Positions 1-12,061 are shown, numbered from the stretch's first letter. The stretch: DNA of 64,000 nucleotides from Monosporascus cannonballus (GCA_004154925.1 QJNS01000031.1:360206-424205); one strand, 5' to 3'. Made by a program: numbers and translations. The notes: generated by a model from the sequence alone, not told the origin.

Positions 1-1930
1 TTAAACGAAGTTTTTTTTTCTTTTTTTAAATGCGTTTTATTATGGTAAAATTAATTAAAACGTTTTTAACTTTTTCCAACAAAACGAAATAATTATTTAC
101 GGTTCTTATCTTTAGGACAAAAATCCTTAAAAAAAGGAAATAATATTATAGGAACAGGGGTTCCTATTTCGAAAAGATTAACCTTTAGGGTTTAACGCAA
201 ACCTATTACGGCTAAACTCCGGACAAAAAGCTTGGCTTTTTAAGTGATCTAAATAATCTAAATAATCTGGACCAGATTATATAGATTATATAAATTCACG
301 ACATATTTACTAAAAAAAAATGGATATATAATAAACCAATTTTTCATATAAATAGCACCTACTTAATTTCGCTCCTTAACTATTAATCTAAGTTCTTAAT
401 CAAAAAGTAATTATACCGTTCTTTAATTAAGGGAAAAGTTTTTAAATCTTTTTAACGAATAAACCATTAAATTATTTTTCGCCCTATTATTACCTGCAAA
501 TCAAGAACCCTTTTCGGATACTGCTCATACCTCCAGGTGGATATATAACAGGTTCATTACATAAATATAGTAAGGAAATTAATACAAAGATGTCGGAAAA
601 CGATCGGAAAATATATAACGGCAAAAGGTAAATATATTTATAAAGTTTATTAGGCGTAAAAGCCGGAAAAGATTTAAAAACATTTTATTTTTTACGAAAA
701 ATAAAGCTTAAATAACGGGAATATAATTTATTATTAATCGGAAATAGGGCGCTATCCTTAAAATATTTAAGGTATTTAAATTTAATAATAACTTTACCAA
801 TTAAAACCGGGTTTTTATTATAATTATTAATAAATACTAAAATTACGTTGAAATATTGAAAAACGAACGGAAAATATTCGCAAGCAAAAAGCATAATGGT
901 ATAACCGCCTTCGAAAATTACCTTATTTATAGAGGTATTTTAAAACTGCGTTTAATGAGAAATTAATTACGAATTAATAAGAAAAACATTATAATAGTTA
1001 TAAAAAAATCTAAATTTATAAACTTATAAAACGATATTAAAATTAGATTTTCGCAGCCATAACGAACAATCCGAAATTAATTTCCGTTATATTTAAAAAA
1101 TTATATTCCTTAATAATAATTGCGTTAAGGGCGAATTCGGTTTCGTAAAGGACGTCGAATCTAATAACCAATCGTAATCATATCGGAACGTTCGTATTAA
1201 ATATTTATAATACGAATCTTTTCGAATTTGTCGATTAACTTTTAATTATCGATACCGAATTAAAAAATTGTTTAAGCAGTATTTTTAAAAGTTATCGGAA
1301 TTTAAACAAAATTTAAATAACGATATTAATAATATTAAAAATAATTATTTATTACACGAAAAATCTAATAATAATAATTAATTATAATATAATATAAAGC
1401 GTTTGGAACTTAAACGTAAACCGTATAATAATCGAAATGATATAATATTAATAAAATATAATATGAGTTATTCTTACTTATAATATAATTAATATTTATT
1501 TAATTATTGGCGTCGAAAAAATACAATTAAAAGAAATCCTACTTCTTTTTAATGATAAAATATTTTTTTTTTTAGAATTTCTTACGAAACAAATATGGCG
1601 AAGGGAAATAATACGTAAAATAAACGGAAAAGGCGAAATAAAAATAAAGAAAAACGGGAAACCGAACGAAATCTATACGTAAAAAAATAAAGATATAAAC
1701 GCGAAAAAAAGTAAATAAAATAAAGTTAAAAACGGATTATAATACGAAATTAGACGGAATATAATTAATTACGTCATATAATAGGTCTTAATTATTTTAA
1801 TAATTATTTATAATATAATATAACGATAAGTTATCGGCAAATATACCTAATCAAATTTACGAAACGCGTTATATCAAATTAATAATAATATTATTAAGGA
1901 TTAATAATTTAAAAGAAATAACTATTTTTA
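1..1930. repeat. RIP-degraded repeat, family not assigned
   Basis: AT-rich sequence with almost no CA/TG dinucleotides and abundant TA, the product of RIP. No ORF is credible. About 230-560 matches, in the same orientation as the minus strand of 56,630-56,980, a non-RIPped retroelement 5' fragment, so at least this part is a copy of that element. To the right, collinearity of the neighbouring gypsy element A with its relative E5 starts only at about 1,930-1,940, so this stretch is probably a separate insertion that replaced the 3' end of A. Its left end is outside the window. Confidence 0.55.
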
Positions 1931-3099
1931 AAATTATTACTTTAAATAATTAATTTATTATAATTATTAAAAAATATAAATTATATTTAAAAGGGTGAAT
2001 AAATCGGTTATAAAATCGATTATTAATTCGTTATAAAATCGTTAAAAAATCGAGAATAATTTTAATACTTTTTTTTCTTATTTTTCTATACGTATTCATA
2101 ACCGTATATATTGTAATTCCTATAGAATTACTTTACCATATAATATATATCCGGCTAAAAGAAATTTTTCGAAAATACCGATATCGTAATTTGTTTATTT
2201 AGATAATTTATTATATAAAAATTGTAAATATTTTGTATTAAGATTATCTTAAACAGTACTTAACTTAAAATTTAAAAATGTTTTCGAAATTAAAAAAGGC
2301 CTTTAACGTCCAAAATATATTTCGCGATTAATATTAATAATTTTACCTTTATAAGAAAATTACGTTCCTTTTTTATAATAATCTTATTAATACGGTTATA
2401 ATTTTTATTATGTTTTAATATTACGTCTTAAAATTTTGCAAATTTTCGTAATATTAAAATATTTCGGTTTTTCGAAATAATTTATCGCTTTTAAATTTAA
2501 TATTATTAATTTTCGTTATATCCTCGGCGCAGCTTTAATTTTTTGTAAATAATATTAATAATTATTTATTTTTTATTAATTAAAACTTTCGTACGGTTTT
2601 CCGGTTATTACTTTTTTTATAAATATATTTTATTCTTTACGTAAAAATATATCGACCTTAATATTTAAAAGGCCGGCATAAAATTTAAAATAAAAGTTAA
2701 AACGGAATAATTCTTTTTAATTATTTTATTTAACGTTCGTTTAATTTTTTAATAATTATAACATATTTTAAATATTTATAATTCATAATAATCTTAAATA
2801 AGGTTATTATGTTATATAATTTTATATTATACGTTTTTAAATAATCTATTACTATTAAAAACTTATTATAATATATTCCCTACTTAAATTTAACAGGATT
2901 TAATTTTTTTTAAAGTAATAAATAACTGGATATAATACGTTTAATTTAATAATTTAAAATGAATAGTTTCCGCATATCAGCTTTAAATAATATATTTTTA
3001 ATATTATAAGTTTGTCGAGGTTTTATTATATTAAAATTAATTCCGTTATAAAGGCGTTTTTAAAACATTCGAAAGTTATTTTTTCTTTTTTCTTTAACG

Positions 3100-4018
3100 G
3101 AATAATTTTTTTAGGTTAACGTTATTAACGGTACCGATATATCCGCATAATAAATTATAAAATTACAATAAAGATTTGCGAACCCTAAGAAATTTCGGAT
3201 TCCCTTAAACGTTTTAAAAGTTTTTTATTTTTTAATCGCGCGTATATTCTTTGGAACTTATTCGTACCCTCTTTCCGGCATTTATAATAAATCCAAGATA
3301 TTTTATCGTTTTTATGGCAAATTCGTACTTAGAAATATCCAGATTTTAACCTGCTTCTTTTAAACGGTTTAGAACCTTTTTTATTTTTTATATATAATCG
3401 TCCTTAAATTCGGAAAAAATAAGGATATCGTTTATATACGCTAAGTAAAAAATATCGAAATACTCCCTTAAAACCATGTTAACGTATCGTTAAAAGTTAT
3501 AAAAATTCCGTATAAGCCGAACGGTATTACCAATTATTTATATAAACCGAAACGTATTCGGAATACCATTTTTTATTCGTTTTCTTCCTTAATTTTAATT
3601 TTATAAAACGTTATTTAAACCTTTATTTCGTAAATTATTTACCGTAACAAAAGAATTTTAAGGTTTTTAAAATAAAGGGTAAAAAATAAAGGGCTTTTTC
3701 GGTTATTATATTTAACAACCGATAATTATAATAAAAACGTAATTTTCCTCCGAGTTCTTTCAAAAATAAAACCGGAACTCTTACGGGCGAATTATTTATA
3801 TAAATATATTTTTTATTTAAAAATTCCGTTAAAGCTTTCCTCAAAGATAATAATTCCCCCTTAATTATATTATATAAAAGCCCCCATAATATTAGCATTT
3901 TTTTTCTTACTTTATTCTTACGCAATAAAATTATACAATCTATTCCGGAACGAAGTAAAGGTAAAACGTTACCTAATTTTTTATCGAATAATTTCCGAAA
4001 CGTTTTTAATTTGAACAA
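3100..4018 (-). pseudogene. Reverse transcriptase of element A
   Basis: Minus-strand frames show the gypsy RT landmarks in order: a piece reading NKKYIYINNSPVRVPVLF then GGKLRFYYNYRLLNIITEK (the LRFCVDYRxLNxITxK block; C and D lost), and near 3,395-3,460 AYINDILIFSEFKDDY, a RIP-altered version of the YxDDILIFS catalytic block in which the first Asp reads as Asn. The longest open piece is 127 codons (3,635-4,018). The domain order matches Ty3/gypsy RT. It cannot encode an active enzyme. Confidence 0.75.
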
Positions 4019-4296
4019 AAGTTTTTCGTTAATTTCTACTTTTTTCGTATGCGTTAACTCCTTATTAATATTAGCTAAAATAATTAAAAATAATTAAACT
4101 TTTTATTTGGTTCTTTTAATCTTTTTTATCCTCCAAAATTCCGCCTCGAAAACGGTAATTAATTTTTTTATTTCGCAAATTATTTATATATTATTTTCTT
4201 AGGCGTTATATTTTTTTCGTAAACCCTTATATAACCTATTACGTTTACCGTTTAAAAATATTTTTACATTACGTATATAACGTCGTAATATTTTAT

Positions 4297-4485
4297 TTAA
4301 AGTTTTTCTAAAATTAAGAGGTAATTAAAATTATTAATAATATATATAAATATTTTAGCCTTAAAACCGTTAACATCTATCGTTATATATATTATTTCCT
4401 TAAGACTTTTCGCTATTATTAATTTGTTTTTCAAATTTCTTTTAATCCGCATAATTTTATTAAAATATACGGTAATCGTAAACAT
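4297..4485 (-). pseudogene. Aspartyl-protease-like region of element A
   Basis: A 62-codon open stretch containing IYITIDVNGFKAKIFIYI. The same block occurs in E1 at about 6,850-6,920 and in E5 near 25,570-25,620. By position (between gag and RT) and by the pattern hydrophobic-NGxKAKxxxD it is probably the retroviral-type protease; the catalytic D-T/S-G is no longer readable. Function is inferred from order and pattern only. Confidence 0.4.
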
Positions 4486-4685
4486 TTTACGAACGTTTTA
4501 CTTATTATAGCAAAATACTTATATCTTTAATTAATGAAAATTTCCATACATTTTTTTAATTAATATATATATTAATAACAAATAAAATGCCGTCCATATT
4601 TTGCTTCGTAATCTTTATTTCGGCCTAAGTCGCTTTTCGTTTCTGAACATACCGATATTCAAAAATTATTTTTTTCCCTTTTTAC

Positions 4686-5266
4686 TGTGATGGGGCTAAT
4701 GTTACGACCCAACAAGCTTCGGCCTCAAGAAACGGTCAAACAAGGATCACACGGAGCACCCCATGGGTTACGTGACGGTGATCACTGCCAAGCCAGTGAT
4801 CAGTAGTGATCAAAGGTGATCGCAAGCGATCATGATCACCACCAGCTGTGTGATCATAAGTGATCAAGCCAAAAGGGAGAAGGATATATACGCTCATTAT
4901 TTCCATTGTTTCGATAGCACCAGCTTGCAACATTTATCAATGCCAATCGTTTGCAAAATGCTTTTACGCCCTTGGTATTAAGAGACGTGACTAAGTTACT
5001 TCATTGCTACAGAGTCCTACGATACTCCTGCCAACATAAACCCGTACGACTAAGGTTTAATAGTTGGTTAAACCGCCTAGCCGTCACAGCTGTATGGAGC
5101 ACTATTATGGAGCACCGGACAAACGCCGGTACCAAGCAGCACTAGCGCAGCGCCTTATATGCGAATACACATAACTGTATTTTTATTTTCCTTTTTCTTT
5201 TTTTTAGCTAGAAAATAAATTTTTATTGGCAATTAATCGCAGACCGTTTTGGTAAAATCTTTTATA
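4686..5266 (+). repeat. 5' LTR of E1, split by a solo LTR
   Basis: The first 12-14 bases (TGTGATGGGGCT) lie at 4,686; the rest resumes at 5,089 and runs to 5,266. Joining the parts and dropping the small duplication gives about 187 bp, the length of the 3' LTR at 11,870-12,056. The conserved core includes GAGCACCGGACAAACGCCGG and GCGCCTTATATGCGAA, found in all family copies. Confidence 0.85.
4700..5088 (+). repeat. Solo LTR of the E2/E3 family, GATCA-palindrome type
   Basis: A 389-bp TG...CA unit: TGTTACGACCCAAC at the left, GGTTAAACCGCCTAGCCGTCACA at the right end. Reverse-complemented, it matches the LTRs of E2 and E3 at both ends (GGCGGTTTAACCAACTATTAAAC; GCAAGCTGGTGCTATC). The flanks are GCTAA and GCTGT, an imperfect target duplication. 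No internal region follows, so it arose by LTR-LTR recombination. It carries repeated TGATCA-type palindromes at about 4,770-4,870 and is far less RIPped than its surroundings (normal CA/TG content). ORFs within it are not credible genes. Confidence 0.8.
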
Positions 5267-5329
5267 TATTTTTTAGCTTATTATTTAGCAAAATAGGAAA
5301 TATTCCGGATTAGATATTAGGATTTTCGA

Positions 5330-6650
5330 ACGTTTTTTAAGGGGCCTAGCAAAGGGCCCTTATCGACCCAGAGTTATAAAGGGTATTTAGCGTTATGACG
5401 GAAACCTTAAAAAGTTCGATAGCGGCTATCGAATAACGTATAAGTTATTAACTTAAAAAAAGCAAAAAAAAGTAACCCAGTTCCGTAAGCATATAAAAGC
5501 GCAGCATAAGGTAAATAAGAAGCTAATATAAACGGCCGAATAACTTAAAAACGGCTTAATTATTTAGCAAAAGCTTATTATTTAATTATAAGTCCGGAAC
5601 GCGATGACTTTTACCAATACCGATCTTCTTCGATCTAATAATAGTCGGAAGTATAATTAAGCCATTTTGCAAAAACGGTTCGAACGACCGAATTAACAAT
5701 AAAAGCTAAATAAAAACCATTATTTTGGCAGGAAAAATTCGACAGGATAAAAACGAAGTTTTCCGGACAATACGTATCCATAATTTATAAACTTAAAATA
5801 AACGTTATTTTCGTAAAAAAAATTCGTAAGCAATTTTACGTTATATACAAAAGGTTTGAAACTAATATATAACGTACGGTTATTACTTATAATATTACCA
5901 AAAACTTAAATAATATTTATAACTTTATCGGTTTCCTTTAAGTATTATACGATTAATATAATAATTGGCATAAGAAAAAAAAGTAACCGAACGTTTTTAA
6001 AATTTAAAATAAACCGATAACGCGAAATTTTTGTTATTTTATCCTTTATTTAAAAAAGTATTGGCAAACGCGGAAAACATTATTTGGTTAACGGAAATAA
6101 AATTTACGTTTTTAAAATAAGTATTAAATAAAAAGTTTATCTAAATTTTATTCCTAATAAAGCTTTTTGAAAGTTATAACGTATAAATAAATAAAATAAT
6201 GGAAATTATTGGACGCCTTAAAGGAATAACGCGGCAAAAAAATAAATAACTTTTTAATAGCTTAATTAGGCGGTAATAACCAAGCGGAAAATAACTTAGA
6301 TAGCGACATAAGCATAACGGGTTTTTCAGTAATAAAACGGCAAAGGCAAGGACCTTAAATTTTACTGCTAACGCCAAAGTAATATGCGTAATGGGTAACT
6401 TAAAAAGAACGGAACTCCCTAAAACGAAGGGCTTTTATTTGCGTTATAAACGTTTTAACTATAAGGCGAACTATTGCCCGTTTTTATTAGCAAAAAGATT
6501 ATAAGGAGGGATTAATCCGTTAAGAACGTACGAAAACAAAAAGTCGGAATTTAAAAGCGAAAAAAAATTTAATTTTTAAATATCGGCGTATTCGGAAACG
6601 AAAAGCGACCTAGGCCGAAATAAAAATCGTAAAGCAAAATATGGACGGCA
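5330..6650 (+). pseudogene. gag region of E1
   Basis: Located between the 5' LTR and the protease-like block; collinear, reverse-complemented, with 12,060-13,340 (element A) and 25,930-27,220 (E5). No long frame survives. Around 6,435-6,500 the frame reads RYKRFNYKANYCPF, possibly the remnant of a zinc knuckle, but RIP has removed most Cys codons and I cannot confirm it. Identification rests on position and on the paralogues. Confidence 0.5.
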
Positions 6651-7320
6651 TTTTATTTATTATCAATATATATATTAATTACTAAACATTTGTAAAAACT
6701 TTTATAAATTAAAAATGTAAATACTTTACTGTAATAAACGAAACGTTCGCAAAATGCTTAAGGTTGCCGTATATTTTATTAAAATTATACGGATTAAAAA
6801 AGATTTGAAAAAAAAACTGACGATAATAAAAACAAATTAAAGAGATAATATATTTAAAAATAAATACCGACGGTTTCAAAATTAAGATATTCGTATATAT
6901 TATTAATAACCTTAATTACCGCTTAATTTCAAGAAAATTTTAAATAAAGCGTTACGACGTTATATACGTAACGTAAATGTACTTTTTAATGATAAACATA
7001 ACAAATTATATACAAATTTACGAAAAACAATATAACACCTAAAAAAATAATATACGAATAATTGGTAAGGCGAAAGAAATTTTAACTGCCGCTTTTAGAG
7101 CAGAACTTTGGAAAATAATAAAAATTAAAAGGCTTAAATAAGAAGTTTAATTATTTTTAATTATTTTGGCCGATATTAATAAGGCGTTAACGCCTAAGAA
7201 AAAAATGGAGGTTAACGAAAATTTTTCTTTAAATTAAAAGCGTTTCGGAAGTTATTTAATAAAAAATTAAGTAACGTTTTACCCCTACCTCGCCCCGGAA
7301 TAGATTATACAATTTTATTA

Positions 7321-7447
7321 CTGTCACGGCACAGAAGAACAACAGTCTAGCCATTACACCATTAAAAGTGGAACGTTGTCAGGTCGAGCCCTGACCGCCT
7401 TGTTCTGCTCTATATACCTACAAGGTGCCACTTGGGACTGTGACAAG
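7321..7447. mobile_element. 127-bp un-RIPped insert, tRNA-like (TRIM solo LTR, MITE or SINE)
   Basis: A block of normal base composition inside RIPped RT-upstream sequence. The related sites at 3,930-3,950 and 25,170-25,190 lack it: there AATTTTATT runs straight into GCGTAAG-type sequence. Its ends are CTGTCAC and GTGACAAG. It can be read as TA-flanked, or as TGTCAC...GTGACA with flanks ATTAC/AGTAC, which would be LTR-like. Inside, AGAACAA (7,336-7,342) pairs with TTGTTCT (7,400-7,406), and GTCAGG-TCGAGC-CCTGAC (7,378-7,395) forms a T-arm-like hairpin resembling a pol III B box. The A-box match (TAGCCATTACACC) is poor. No coding potential. Confidence 0.6.
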
Positions 7448-7539
7448 TACGTAAAAACGAAGCAAAAAGGAAAATGCCAGCATTATAAGGGCCTTTATAT
7501 GGTATAATTAAAGAAAAGCTATTAGCTTTAAAAAAATCT

Positions 7540-8230
7540 TAATAAAATTTTTGGATAAAAAGTATATCCGCATAAATAATTTGCTTACATGGGTTCCAGT
7601 TTTATTTATAAAAAAAATCCGAAAAAAGTTACGTTTTTATTATAATTATCGGACGTTAAATATAATAACCGAAAAAGACCATTATTGTCGACCTCTTATT
7701 TCGGAAACCCTGAAATTATTTTCTTACACCAAATAATTTACGAAAATAAACGTCCAAATAATGTTTTATAAAATTAGGATTAAGAAAGAAAATAAATAAA
7801 AAATGGTATTTCGAACGCGCTTCGGTTTATACGAATGGCTAATAATACCGTTCGGTTAATACGGGGTTTCCGTAACCTTCCAGCGATACGTTAACGGGGT
7901 TTTAAAGAAGTACCTTAACGTTTTCTGCTTAACGTATATGGACGATATTTTTATTTTTTTTCCGGATCCAAAAAGGATTATATGCAAAAAATAAAAAAGG
8001 TCTTAAGCAGTTTGGGAAAAACGAATTTAAGTCTGGATATTTCTAAGTGCAAATTCGTCGTAAAAACGATAAAATATCTTGAATTTATTATAGACGCCAA
8101 AAAGGGGACACTAATAGACTCCGAAAAGTTGCGTACGATCAAAAAATGGGAAATTCGTAAAACGTTTAAGGGAATCTGAAATTTCCTAGGGTTTCCAAAT
8201 TTTTACCGCGATTTCATAACTTAGTATGCG
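7540..8230 (+). pseudogene. Reverse transcriptase of E1
   Basis: In changing frames the plus strand shows DKKYIRINNLLTWVPVLFIK, KLRFYYNYRTLNIITEKDHY, then LISETLKLFSYTK, later FRTRFGLYEWLIIPFG and FCLTYMDDIFIFFPDPKR (about 7,920-7,970), then LDISKCKFVVKTIKYLEFII (about 8,030-8,095). These are the ordered blocks of Ty3/gypsy RT, and the YMDD residues happen to survive. Open pieces are 61 codons (7,551-7,736) and 65 codons (7,982-8,179), separated by RIP stops. The un-RIPped 127-bp insert lies just upstream. Confidence 0.85.
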
Positions 8231-8589
8231 GATATATCGGTGCCGTTAATAGCCCTAACTCGGAAAAACCTTATTCCGTTAAAGAAAAAAGGAAGAAAAT
8301 AACGTTCGAACGTTCTAAGAACGATTTTATAATGGAATTAATTTTAACGTAAAAAAATCCCGAAAAACATATGATATTAAAAACAAATTATTTAGGGATA
8401 ATATGCGGAAATTATTTATCTTAGGTAAATAAGTTAAAAATATTATGTTCGGTCGTTTATTATTTAAAAAAATTAAATTTTATAAAAATTAATTAAAAAT
8501 ATATAATAAAAAATTCCTAACGGTAATAAATTGCTAAAAAACGTAAAATATAAAATTGCATAACGTAATAACTTTATTTAAGATTATTT

Positions 8590-8770
8590 TTAATTGTACA
8601 AATTTAAAATATTTTATAATTATTAAAAAATTAAATAAATATTAAGTAAAGTATATAAAACAATTATTTTATTTTATTTTTATTTCGAATTCCGTACCGG
8701 CCGTTTAAATATTAAAGCCGATATATTTTTGTATAAAAATAAAATATATTTATAAAAAAAATAATAACTG
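8590..8770 (+). pseudogene. RNase H C-terminal region of E1
   Basis: One frame, with scattered stops, reads TNLKYFIIIKKLNKY then IKQLFYFIFISNSVPAV and ILKPIYF, which lines up with the gypsy RNase H pattern HKNLxYFxTTKxLxxRQxRW...FxFxIxYRPGxxNxxAD. Many Thr, Arg and Asp positions are replaced in the manner expected from C-to-T changes. Order after RT supports the call. Confidence 0.6.
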
Positions 8771-10319
8771 GAAAATCGTACGAAAATTTAATTAATAAAA
8801 AAATAATAATTACTTAAATTATTTATAAAATATTAAAAATATGCCGAAGATACAATAGCAATTGATAATATTAAAGTTAAAAATAACAGATTATTTCGAA
8901 AAACGTAAATATTTTAATATTACGAAAACTTTTAAACATTTTAGTATATAACGTTAAAATATAATAAAATTTACAACCGTATTATTAAGGTCATTATAAA
9001 AAGAATATAGTTTTTTTACGAAATTAAAGTTATTAATATTAATCGCGAAATATATTTTAAATATTAAGGAGTTTTTTAATTTTCGGGAGCGCCTTTAAAT
9101 TTTAAATTAGAAACCGTTTAAAACGGCCTTTATACAAAATATTTACGATTTTAATATCATAGGCCACCTAGGTAAAAGGTTACGATAACGGTATTTTCGA
9201 GAAACGTTTTTAACCGGCTGTATATTATATAATAAGATAATATAATAAGAATTATAACGTGTACGGCTATAAAAACATATGGAAAATTAAGAAAAAAAAT
9301 TATTAAAGTTATTTCCGATTTCCGAACGATTTTAAAACAAATTATAAATCGATTTTATAACCGATTTACTAATTATTTTAAAATATAATTTATATTTTTA
9401 GATAATTATAATAAATTAATTATTTAAAATAATAATTATAAAATTAATACGTATAATAAATATAAAACCATATAGGGAAATATTTGTAAAAATATATTAA
9501 ATATTTTATATTTTTTTTAAAACTTATTCTAAATAATAAAGAAATACATTAGGTAAGGAAACTTTAAACCGAATTTTACGAATTAATAAGGATAAAATAA
9601 CGTTTTTTTACCGCATATTATTTAAAAACTAATAATATTATAAAAAATGTTAATTAAATAATATTAATTTATTTATCAATTTTCGTAACGTATTTATAAT
9701 AAAAATAAAATAAGTTTTTTCCGAAGGCAATATTTGTAATTAATAACTAAAATAAGACTTTAATAAACTTAATTTTTTTTTCTTATTTTACGGATAATAC
9801 CTTAATTTAATTACTTAAGTAAAAAATAATTCGGTAATTTATAAATATTTACGTACAAAAACGGAAATTTCGTTAAGAAATTATAAAAAAATACAGAATT
9901 TGCCTAAATTACAATAACGGCAACTTGGTGAACCTAGAAAAAAATAGCAAATAAGCGTTATTTTCCTGCCGAAAAATACAAAATTAACAATAAAATCTGG
10001 TTATTTTTAAAAAATATTATTATTTTCTGGCCGTTAAAAAAGTACGGTAATTTTAAGTTAAATATTAAATAATTAAAATAATTAATTTTCATATTATTAT
10101 ATTAAATATATTTAAAAGGATTTATAATTATTTTAATATTATTTTATTAAAACGCGTAAACCGTAATTCTTTATTATCTTAAATTAACGCAAATACGTAA
10201 CTCTTTTTTATTATTTTTAAAAGAAATAACGAATCGGAATTTAAAATTAAAAATATTGTCCAGGTTCGAATTAAAAAAATTAAAAAAGTTTTATACCTTA
10301 AATCCAGGTAAAGTGATTA

Positions 10320-10730
10320 AATTATGTAAAACCAACTTAAAAGCCGTTTAAAGAATTCGCAAATACGGCGGCTGTACAGTAATTCGAAAAAGAAAATACA
10401 ATAATATAACCATTAATAACGGACCCCAAATCTAACGTGCTATCCGAAAACGGACGGGTAAAGGTCCAGCCCAAAAACACCGGCCGGGCAGCGCTTAGGC
10501 GGTAAAAAAGATTTGGGGAAGCCGTTTAGGAGCAGCCCCATATGGCTCGCAAATAGGCGCTGGAATAGCGCTCCCGCTATTTACGAACAAAGCACAATAG
10601 GAAAAAGTTGGGAGTTACAAAAATGCGTTAGCATTATACGGAAGTTACACACCTAAAGCGTGCGATTACTCGGCCTTATTTACATCAGATTCCGGCAAAA
10701 CCGGGACCTTCTCCTTAGCCGCCTTAATTA
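10320..10730 (+). pseudogene. Less-damaged post-integrase coding island of E1
   Basis: GC-richer stretch within the RIPped element; the corresponding part of E5 (minus strand, about 21,950-22,250) is also GC-richer. One frame gives PKNTGRAALRR, KRFGEAV, EQPHMARK and TKHNRKKLGVT separated by single stops, which suggests a basic C-terminal extension of the polyprotein or an extra ORF after integrase. Function unknown. Confidence 0.35.
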
Positions 10731-11869
10731 TAATTACGAAACTTTTAAAAACGCTAGTAATACGATTACTAACGGCCATCAGTTTAGCTTATAACGTAAG
10801 TTAATAAACGGCGCGGAAAAAGTACAAGAATATCGCAAAAAAAACTTACATAACGGGATTTATTATTTTTATACTTAATACGTTTTTTATTACGTTAAAC
10901 GAAAAACCCGGTAAAACCGGCAGCCTAACCCACGTATAAATAAGGCATAAACCAGGAATTAGGGGCGTAAACTTATTTCAGAACGAACGACGTACAAAAA
11001 TTCAAAACATAAACGTAAAGTTTCGGTAACCGCCTTATCCTAGGTACGGATAGCCGTTAAACAAAAGTTAACGGCGAAAAAATAATATAAAAAGTGCGTA
11101 AAAAAACGAACTTATTAGGATTTCGGTAATCGTAATTAAAAACAGTTTTAAAAAATGCGTCGACCGTTTAACGAAATTCGGAAATATTTGCAAATTACGC
11201 GAAAATTACGTTAAAAATGTATACCAGAAAAAATAAAGAGGGTATTTACTTTAAGATATTTATAGTTATAACTAGCGTAAACTGAATAACGAATTGCTTT
11301 TCTGCCTATAATAATAAACAGTTTTAAAATAACAAATAAATAATATATATACAAATTATATATTTCGTTAATTTGAATAAAATGTATCCGAGTTTTCGGT
11401 AAAACAAATTACATAAGTAAAATAAGGCATATTACGAATATAAACGGAATATTCGTCCAGGGCAACATAAATACGTAACGTATAAAAAATTTTAACAAAT
11501 TCAGATTAATTAAAAAAGGTTAAAGCCGTAAAAATATCCTTTTTCCAAAGCATTTTTGCGATATTACAATATATTAATTAGTTTTTAAATTATTACGGAA
11601 TAACGTATAAAAATACTATAATAAATATTAATCAAAGTTAATTTATCGAATTAAATTATTATTATTAAAGAATTAAAATAAATAAAAATATAAATACGTT
11701 TTTATATATAAATTTATTTAACGTATAATTAAACCATAATTAATTACCCAAATTAAGCTTAGTTCGGAAATCGACAAATTCTCGAATTTTGGACCAATTA
11801 AAAGCTAAAAATTAACATAATTATTAATTTTGTAATTTATTAATCCTTTTTAGAAAAGATAAGGGGTAT

Positions 11870-12056
11870 TGTAATAAGGCTATATAAAGCCCTATTATGG
11901 AGCACCGGATAAACGCCGGTACCAAGCAGTATTAATGCAGCGCCTTATATACGAATACACATAACTATATTTTTATCTTCCCTTTCCTTTCTTTTAGCTA
12001 GAAAATAAACTTTTATTGGCAACTGATTATAAACCGCTTAGGTGAAGCTTTTTACA
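11870..12056 (+). repeat. 3' LTR of E1
   Basis: 187 bp from TGTAATAAGGC to TTTTTACA, directly after a polypurine tract and directly before the target duplicate TTTAC. It contains the family core GAGCACCGGATAAACGCCGG and the pyrimidine-rich stretch ending TTTTAGCTAGAAAATAAAC. Confidence 0.88.
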
Positions 12057-12061
12057 TTTAC

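Larger units (their letters stand above)
1930..4685 (-). mobile_element. Ty3/gypsy element A, pol part (RIP-degraded)
   Basis: Minus-strand pol region of a gypsy element, collinear with 23,200-25,935 of element E5 (offset about 21,250). Going down the minus strand: a protease-like stretch (4,297-4,485), reverse transcriptase (about 4,020-3,100) and the RNase H/connection region. It is interrupted at 4,685 by E1; the 5-bp sequence TTTAC at 4,681-4,685 is repeated at 12,057-12,061, and gag of the same element resumes there. RIP has placed stops throughout. The integrase end is missing, replaced by the unassigned repeat on the left. Confidence 0.75.
4686..12056 (+). mobile_element. Ty3/gypsy element E1, complete with both LTRs, RIP-degraded
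   Basis: Plus-strand LTR retrotransposon of the same family as A and E5. It starts with TGTGATGGGGCT and ends in TTTTTACA; the target duplication TTTAC is exact (4,681-4,685 and 12,057-12,061). LTRs are about 187 bp once a foreign solo LTR inside the 5' copy is removed. Inside are gag (about 5,330-6,650), a protease-like region (6,850-6,920), RT (7,540-8,230), the RNase H region (about 8,590-8,770), probably integrase and a long 3' tail with a less damaged island (10,420-10,730). A purine tract (AGAAAAGATAAGGGGTATT) precedes the 3' LTR. It is inserted in element A. Every reading frame is broken by RIP. Confidence 0.88.

Noticed and set aside
4736..5145. ORFs of 65 and 64 codons in the solo LTR
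   Set aside because: They cover palindromic GATC repeats and LTR ends, and no relative LTR keeps them open.
7330..7410. Functional tRNA gene in the 127-bp insert
   Set aside because: Acceptor stem and T-arm are present, but four extra bases separate them, the anticodon stem has only three pairs and the A box is poor.
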